From Bacteroidales bacterium (GTDB taxonomy: Bacteria > Bacteroidota > Bacteroidia > Bacteroidales > NBLH01), in NCBI GenBank assembly GCA_026988445.1, contig JALSLF010000444.1, positions 1-11,143 of the forward strand: a DNA stretch of 11,143 nt. The letters are read 5' to 3'. Shown here in pieces: positions 6,849 to 11,143 of the stretch (positions are counted from its first letter, which is position 1; every line of letters begins with the position of its first letter). The translations under genes were made by a program, and so were the position numbers. Below the pieces are notes generated by a model, which did not search any database, was not told the DNA's origin, and worked only from the letters and a program-made list of their open reading frames with translations.

Positions 6849-7661
6849 ATGAAAATATTCTATTCTAAGTTGCTGCCTACTACAATTTTATTATTTACTA
6901 CAATTTTATTATTTGCTCAAACAGATAGTACAAAGATAAGCTTTGATGTAAACTTTGGAGCGGATATTATGAGCCGTTATGTTTGGCGTGGAACAGAGTT
7001 TGGAGGTAATGCTCCAAGTATCCAACCTACAATATCTTTCAGCTATCATAATATAGAAATAGGTGCTTGGGGAGCTTATTCCATAGCCGGTGCAAATACA
7101 TCTCAAGAAATGGATTTGTTTATTGATTATACTTTTCTTTCAGATAAGTTTACAATTATTTTTACTGATTATTATTTCCCAAGTGATACAGGTAGTTATG
7201 AATACTTTAATTATGAAAATAAAACCGGACATATTGGCGAAATCGGTTTAATTTTTAATGGAACAAAAAAAATTCCCTTTTCTTTGAGTGCGTATGTTAA
7301 TATTTTTGGAAATGATGCTCCTAAACTTGGGGATAATCCTGTTGATACAATAAATTTTAATAACAAAACGGGTATTCAGTATTCTAATTATTTTGAATTA
7401 GGATATAATACCAATATTAAAAATCTTAATTTAAATATATTTATGGGCTTTACCCTGAATAAGCCTGAAAGCAGCAATGATACCAATGGATTTGTTGGGG
7501 AATCCGGATTTTATGGTAATGGCAGGGGAATTGTTAATTTGGGACTTACACTTTCAAAGAATATTAAAGTTACCAATCACTATTCTTTACCAATTACCAG
7601 CTCATTAATTACTAATCCACAAGCACAAAAAGTATATTTACTATTTGGAATTTCATTTTAA
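6849..7661 (+). CDS. Gcw_chp/TorF-like putative outer-membrane porin
   Basis: The 270-residue protein has a signal peptide (1-23, ending LLFA, cleavage before Gln24). The mature start, FDVNFGADIMSRYVWRGTEFGGN...SIQPTISFSY (32-66), is the typical opening of the Gcw_chp (TorF-like) family: strands beginning with a SRYVWRG-type motif followed by a Q-P-containing strand. Alternating strands such as IEIGAWGAYS (69-78), FIDYTFLSDKFTIIFTDYYF (91-110) and ISFSY continue throughout. The chain ends in VYLLFGISF with a terminal Phe, the usual outer-membrane insertion signal. It is followed 31 bases later by amtB, so it probably lets ammonium or a related small nitrogen compound cross the outer membrane; that function is inferred from the pairing. 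The signal peptide contains a perfect 18-base tandem duplication. Confidence 0.82.
   Translation: MKIFYSKLLPTTILLFTTILLFAQTDSTKISFDVNFGADIMSRYVWRGTEFGGNAPSIQPTISFSYHNIEIGAWGAYSIAGANTSQEMDLFIDYTFLSDKFTIIFTDYYFPSDTGSYEYFNYENKTGHIGEIGLIFNGTKKIPFSLSAYVNIFGNDAPKLGDNPVDTINFNNKTGIQYSNYFELGYNTNIKNLNLNIFMGFTLNKPESSNDTNGFVGESGFYGNGRGIVNLGLTLSKNIKVTNHYSLPITSSLITNPQAQKVYLLFGISF
6879..6914 (+). repeat. 18-base perfect tandem duplication inside the porin signal peptide
   Basis: ACTACAATTTTATTATTT occurs at 6879-6896 and again at 6897-6914. It duplicates TTILLF in the hydrophobic core of the signal sequence (KLLPTTILLFTTILLFAQ). It is in frame, so gain or loss of one unit would lengthen or shorten the core by six residues without breaking the gene. 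Confidence 0.9.
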
Positions 7662-7692
7662 TTTCTATTAAATAACTTAAAATAATATAATT

Positions 7693-8916
7693 ATGGGTTT
7701 TGATACAGGAACAACTACTTTTATGATTCTTTCAACGAGTCTTGTAATGTTAATGACTCCCGGACTGGCTTTCTTTTATGGAGGATTAGCTAGTAAAAGA
7801 AATATTTTGGGGATTATGATGCAAACTTTTGCTTCACTTGGTATTACAACAATATTATGGATAACCTTTGGTTATTCTCTGTGCTTTAGTGGTGGTGAAG
7901 GTGGAATAATTGGTAATTTTGATTGGGCATTTCTCAATGGAATACCTTTTTCTGATGCATATAGTGGTGCTGATGGGCAATATCCTACTTATATTTTTAT
8001 TGCCTATCAAATGATGTTTGCAATTATTACACCTGCTTTAATCACCGGTGCTTTTGTAAATCGTGTTACTTTTAAAGCATATTTATTATTTTTAATTGTT
8101 TGGCAAGTTTTTGTTTATTATCCGTTTGTGCACATGGTTTGGGGTGGCGGATTACTTGCCCAATGGGGAGTTGTAGATTTTGCAGGTGGTTTGGTTGTTC
8201 ATGCAACTGCAGGTCTTGCTGCATTAGCTTCTGTTTTTTATGTAGGCAAAAGACAAGATAGACAGTCTCCACCAAATAGTGTTCCATTGGTAGCTATTGG
8301 AACAGGACTTTTATGGTTTGGTTGGTATGGCTTTAATGCAGGAAGCGAATTAAAAGTTGATGATATAACTACATTAGCGTTTTTAAATACCGATGTAGCT
8401 GCTTCGTTTGCTGCTATTACCTGGCTAATGATAGAATGGATACATGTTGGAAAACCTAAATTTGTAGGACTATTAACCGGTTCTGTTGCAGGATTAGCAA
8501 CTATTACTCCCGCAGCCGGTTTTGTACCGCTTTGGGCTGCAATTATTATTGGTATTTCTGCATCAACAGTTGCATATATTGCCGTTAATTTGAAAAACAA
8601 ACTCGGTTGGGACGATGCATTAGATGTTTGGGGTGTTCACGGTATGGGCGGAATTACCGGAATGATTTTGCTGGGAGTATTTGCATCTTCTTCTATAAAC
8701 CCTAATGTTAGCGGACTTTTAGAAGGTAATGTAGCTTTCTTTTTTAAAGAAACTATTTCTGTTCTTGGAGGTGCTGCTTATGCTTTTGTATTTACCTACC
8801 TTATGCTTGCTCTTATCAATAAAATTGTTCCTGTTAAGGTTTCTGAATCTGATGAACAAGAAGGTTTGGATTTAGCCATTCACGGTGAAAAAGCATATGA
8901 CGAAGGTTCATTGTAA
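7693..8916 (+). CDS. amtB: Ammonium transporter AmtB (Amt/MEP/Rh family)
   Basis: AmtB is a trimeric inner-membrane channel that conducts ammonium. This 407-residue protein has the full 11-helix length without a cleaved signal sequence. Conserved elements are TPGLAFFYGG (22-31), Phe109 in YQMMFAIITPALITGA (105-120; gate Phe), Trp150 in HMVWGGG, the family signature VDFAGGLVVHATAG (161-174) with Asp162 and His170, GFNAGSEL (213-220) with Phe214 and Ser218, and WGVHGMGG (313-320) with His316. His170 and His316 are the twin pore histidines. The cytoplasmic tail keeps EGLDLAIHGEKAY (390-402), the segment by which AmtB is normally blocked by PII (GlnK). No PII gene is adjacent. It is second in an operon with the porin and is followed by a strong hairpin. 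The ATG at 7693 fits the family's first helix. Confidence 0.97.
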   Translation: MGFDTGTTTFMILSTSLVMLMTPGLAFFYGGLASKRNILGIMMQTFASLGITTILWITFGYSLCFSGGEGGIIGNFDWAFLNGIPFSDAYSGADGQYPTYIFIAYQMMFAIITPALITGAFVNRVTFKAYLLFLIVWQVFVYYPFVHMVWGGGLLAQWGVVDFAGGLVVHATAGLAALASVFYVGKRQDRQSPPNSVPLVAIGTGLLWFGWYGFNAGSELKVDDITTLAFLNTDVAASFAAITWLMIEWIHVGKPKFVGLLTGSVAGLATITPAAGFVPLWAAIIIGISASTVAYIAVNLKNKLGWDDALDVWGVHGMGGITGMILLGVFASSSINPNVSGLLEGNVAFFFKETISVLGGAAYAFVFTYLMLALINKIVPVKVSESDEQEGLDLAIHGEKAYDEGSL

Positions 8917-8927
8917 TATATTTTATC

Positions 8928-8957
8928 AAGTGCAGAAAAATTCAAAATTCTGCACTT
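8928..8957. terminator. Hairpin terminator after amtB
   Basis: AAGTGCAGAA (8928-8937) and TTCTGCACTT (8948-8957) form a perfect 10-base stem with a 10-base loop, 12 bases after the amtB stop. The following bases (ATATTGTG) are only moderately T-rich, so termination strength is uncertain. It is symmetrical and could also stop transcripts arriving from the convergent FecR/STN operon. Confidence 0.65.
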
Positions 8958-9225
8958 ATATTGTGTATACAAATTGATACCTACATTGATCGATTATAAA
9001 CTTTGAAATAACAAATCATTTGGTACCCAAAGAGCTTCCGAAATTTTTTATACGGGAACTGTTATCATATAACAGAAAATAAACTTTTTAACCAGCTAAT
9101 CGTTCGGCATAATACTAACTCTATTTAATATACTTATAAGCGGTAAAGTATTAGTTCCAAAGCGTTTGCTTACTTTGTTCATAATCGCTCAATTTAGGTA
9201 ATAGCTGCTGATAAATACTCAATAA
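8958..9225. other. Gene-free spacer between convergent operons, with coding-like scraps
   Basis: No intact gene is seen. CTGTTAT-CAT-ATAACAG (9059-9075) is a perfect inverted repeat, without a T-tract on either strand. On the minus strand, 24 sense codons follow the stop of the STN gene in frame (LLSIYQQLLPKLSDYEQSK then QTLWN) before a second TAA at 9151-9153. A 28-codon frame starting MNKVSKRFG overlaps this in another phase. Around 8976-9050 (minus strand) short protein-like stretches are broken by stops (SEALWVPNDLLFQSL). These may be remnants of a decayed sequence, but I recognise no family. Confidence 0.4.
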
Positions 9226-10746
9226 TTATTTTTCCTTTAATTTTAATTGAAGTTTTTTAATGGCTTCTTGCCAATCGTCTTCGGGTTTAATAAAATTATA
9301 GTCTTCCCAAAAGCTTTCATCATATTGGTGTATTTCATCGGCAAAAACAGTATTTGTTTTGTCGCTTTCTTTACGCTTAAACCGGTGAACATTAAGCGTA
9401 TCAATACTGCTTACAGCCATTTCCAGTGAGGTTGTAAAATTAGTGGCAAACCATTGTTTTTTCATTTTTACTTTAAATTTAAGCGCTGCTTTTACATATT
9501 TTAAATAGTACTTACCATTCCACTGATGATAATTTATTTGATATCTTGCCTTTTTTAAAGTTACTTTTAAGCCTTTTTCTTTTTTTATAATAAAACGGTT
9601 GTTCATGCCATAAATTCTATCCGGACTTATTTCATAATCAGCTCCAATTATTGCTAAACTTTCTGCGTCAATGTATATGAATCCACGGTAGAGTGCGTCT
9701 TTCTCATTATCTTTTGGCTTAAAAGCAATAACATAGTTCGTTTTGTTGTCATAACTTTCAATATCGCTGATTTGATATTTATATCCGGAAAAATAATCAA
9801 TATTGATAAAATCAGGGCGGTTTTTTACAATATCTAAAACCAGTGCAGTTTTTAATCCGGATTTTAACTTCATCTGAACACTGTCTTGTTTTTCTACATT
9901 ATGAAAAGTTCTGGATTTAAGAATTTGCAACAAGTCGTTTTGCATACTCAAATATGCCGGTTTATAAATTTTTAGCACCGCTTCGGATAAAAACATGTAT
10001 TTACTTTTCTGCTTTACCTTTTCGCGATAAAATGTGATTAAGTATGTTGCTTTTTGAGGATAATTTTCGGGTATTTTTTTTAAAGCTCGTTGGATAATGC
10101 TTCTTGGGTCGCGATTTCTTATAAGAACTTCTTGTAAAGAAACGTAGTTTCTGGATAGTTTTATCACTTGTGTTTGATGATATAATTTAATTGCGGGAAA
10201 ACAATTATTGTTGTAACCAATGTATGAAATACATAAGTTTTTATTTATAAGCTCTTTAGGGATTTTAAGTAAAAAGTATCCATTTTCATTACTTACCGTG
10301 CCTATATTTGAGTTTTGTACACTTATTGATGCATAAGCTAAAGCATCGCCGGAAACAGCATCCACTAATTTTGCTTGTAATTTAATAATTTTAATTGCCG
10401 GATTATTTAATAAACTATCCACGGAAGGGATATGTTTCTTCTTTATAATTATATGATTTTCATAAACTTGATACTTAAGTGTGCTGTCATTTAAAATTTC
10501 ATCCAAACATTCTTTTAAAGGTGTATTTCTAAAATTTTTATTGATAATTTTATTTGCATCCAAAACATCACCTTCATAGGTAAAATAATATCCGCTTTGT
10601 CTGCTGATTTCACGAAATGCTTGATGAAGAGCTGTGTTTTTTAATTTAAGGGTGATTTTTTTATCGGGAAAATCTTGTGCATATACTTTTGTAATGCCAA
10701 AAATAATCAGCATTCCGAGTAAGTAATATTTCAGGTTTTTGGTCAA
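9226..10746 (-). CDS. Exported STN + carboxypeptidase-regulatory-like domain protein, no TonB barrel
   Basis: This 506-residue protein follows the fecR-type gene by 43 bases. It has a signal peptide (1-23, ending VYA before Gln24), then an STN (secretin/TonB short N-terminal) domain at about 28-103 (ITLKLKNTALHQAFREISRQ ... YQVYENHIIIKKK). A carboxypeptidase-regulatory-like beta-sandwich follows at about 122-200 (AKLVDAVSGDALAYASISVQ, GTVSNENGYFLLKIP, ISYIGYNN). The remaining 300 residues begin RDPRSIIQRALKKIPENYP and are rich in beta strands (GFIYIDAESLAIIGADYEIS, 355-374); they match no domain I can name. SusC/FecA-type receptors continue with a plug and a 22-strand barrel, both absent here. 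The start is TTG at 10746. An in-frame TGA lies just upstream, and the first in-frame ATG (codon 12) would remove the basic start of the signal peptide. A role in cell-surface signalling with the FecR protein is inferred. Confidence 0.85.
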   Translation of the reverse strand: MTKNLKYYLLGMLIIFGITKVYAQDFPDKKITLKLKNTALHQAFREISRQSGYYFTYEGDVLDANKIINKNFRNTPLKECLDEILNDSTLKYQVYENHIIIKKKHIPSVDSLLNNPAIKIIKLQAKLVDAVSGDALAYASISVQNSNIGTVSNENGYFLLKIPKELINKNLCISYIGYNNNCFPAIKLYHQTQVIKLSRNYVSLQEVLIRNRDPRSIIQRALKKIPENYPQKATYLITFYREKVKQKSKYMFLSEAVLKIYKPAYLSMQNDLLQILKSRTFHNVEKQDSVQMKLKSGLKTALVLDIVKNRPDFINIDYFSGYKYQISDIESYDNKTNYVIAFKPKDNEKDALYRGFIYIDAESLAIIGADYEISPDRIYGMNNRFIIKKEKGLKVTLKKARYQINYHQWNGKYYLKYVKAALKFKVKMKKQWFATNFTTSLEMAVSSIDTLNVHRFKRKESDKTNTVFADEIHQYDESFWEDYNFIKPEDDWQEAIKKLQLKLKEK

Positions 10747-10789
10747 AATTCATTATAATAGTACAAAGCGAATATACATTCTTTTAGCT

Positions 10790-11143
10790 TTATTTTAACA
10801 CAATTTTATCCTCTTTTTTTTCAACTTTCAGATTATTTACAATAGCAATTAATTGCAATACCGTATCTAAGGAGTGATTATTATAAGTTGTATAAACAAT
10901 TTTATTATTCAAATCTTTATTTTCAAGAACTATATTTACGTGATATGCTGCATTTAATTTCTTAATAATTACGTCCATGCGCTCTCCATAGCTAAAATCA
11001 AAATACTTAGTTTTCCATGCCAAATAATTCGGGTCCTTTATTTTTTGTTTTTTTGCGGTATTTTTGTCTATAATCCCCACAAAACCTGCTTCAAGAGTAA
11101 GTTGTTTTTGCGAGTTATTTACTTCGTAAAAACGTACTTTACC
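10790..11143 (-). CDS. FecR-family anti-sigma factor, C-terminal part (cut by window edge)
   Basis: The reading frame is open to the right edge, giving the last 117 residues. A GTG-initiated start at 11080 would cut the domain, so the real start lies outside. The visible part begins with the end of the FecR domain (GKVRFYEVNNSQKQLTLEAGFVGI, 1-24). It continues with the DUF4974-type C-terminal domain: NYLAWKTKYFDFSYGERMD (39-57), VIIKKLNAAYHVNIVLENKD (58-77) and LDTVLQLIAIVNN (92-104). In this family the N-terminus binds an ECF sigma factor in the cytoplasm, one helix crosses the inner membrane, and the visible periplasmic part receives the outer-membrane signal. The STN protein is encoded directly downstream in the same operon. 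An ECF sigma gene is expected upstream, beyond the window. Confidence 0.87.
   Translation of the reverse strand, partial: GKVRFYEVNNSQKQLTLEAGFVGIIDKNTAKKQKIKDPNYLAWKTKYFDFSYGERMDVIIKKLNAAYHVNIVLENKDLNNKIVYTTYNNHSLDTVLQLIAIVNNLKVEKKEDKIVLK

Noticed and set aside
7662..8916. Minus-strand frames within amtB (8072-8287 and 8238-8600)
   Set aside because: They are shadows of a full-length, motif-complete AmtB.
11078..11080. GTG at 11080 as the start of a 96-residue protein
   Set aside because: The frame is open upstream to the window edge and encodes the end of a FecR domain, so this is an internal codon of a longer gene.

Overview
The window comes from an AT-rich member of the Bacteroidota (Bacteroidetes/Flavobacteriia-like). 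This rests on exported proteins typical of the phylum (FecR with a DUF4974-type C-terminus, STN plus carboxypeptidase-regulatory-like architecture, a Gcw_chp/TorF-type barrel). It also rests on promoters of the TTTG-N19-TAnnTTTG type and on start codons with no clear Shine-Dalgarno sequence. No mobile element, tRNA, rRNA or CRISPR array was found.

Layout. (1) 18-629, plus strand: a small exported, probably outer-membrane beta-barrel protein, convergent with the next operon. (2) 696-2451, minus strand: etfB-etfA, the two subunits of electron transfer flavoprotein. It has a tandem TATGTTTG promoter region upstream. Its rho-independent terminator lies inside the 3' end of the convergent barrel gene. 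(3) 2452-3140: a 690-base gene-free stretch. Its second half is a mosaic of short repeats and hairpins, including a locally GC-rich patch. (4) 3141-3980, plus: an exported SMP-30/gluconolactonase-like beta-propeller. (5) 4231-6642, plus: a Cache-HAMP-HisKA_3 sensor kinase and a NarL/LuxR-type response regulator, 3 bases apart. (6) 6849-8916, plus: a Gcw_chp/TorF-like outer-membrane porin and an AmtB ammonium channel, 31 bases apart. A well-formed Bacteroidota promoter precedes them and a hairpin terminator follows. A perfect 7-7-7 inverted repeat lies between the response regulator gene and that promoter. (7) 8958-9225: a gene-free stretch. (8) 9226-11143, minus: a FecR-type anti-sigma factor (cut by the window edge) followed by an exported STN + carboxypeptidase-regulatory-like protein that has no TonB-receptor barrel.

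How they may work together. EtfBA passes electrons from flavin dehydrogenases such as acyl-CoA dehydrogenases towards the quinone pool. The kinase/regulator pair sits directly upstream of the porin-amtB operon, so it is the natural candidate to control it; this is inference from position plus the inverted repeat. The porin and AmtB together suggest a two-membrane route for ammonium. The FecR/STN pair looks like a cell-surface-signalling module in which the usual TonB-dependent receptor is replaced by a stand-alone STN protein. The sigma factor gene expected upstream would lie beyond the right edge.
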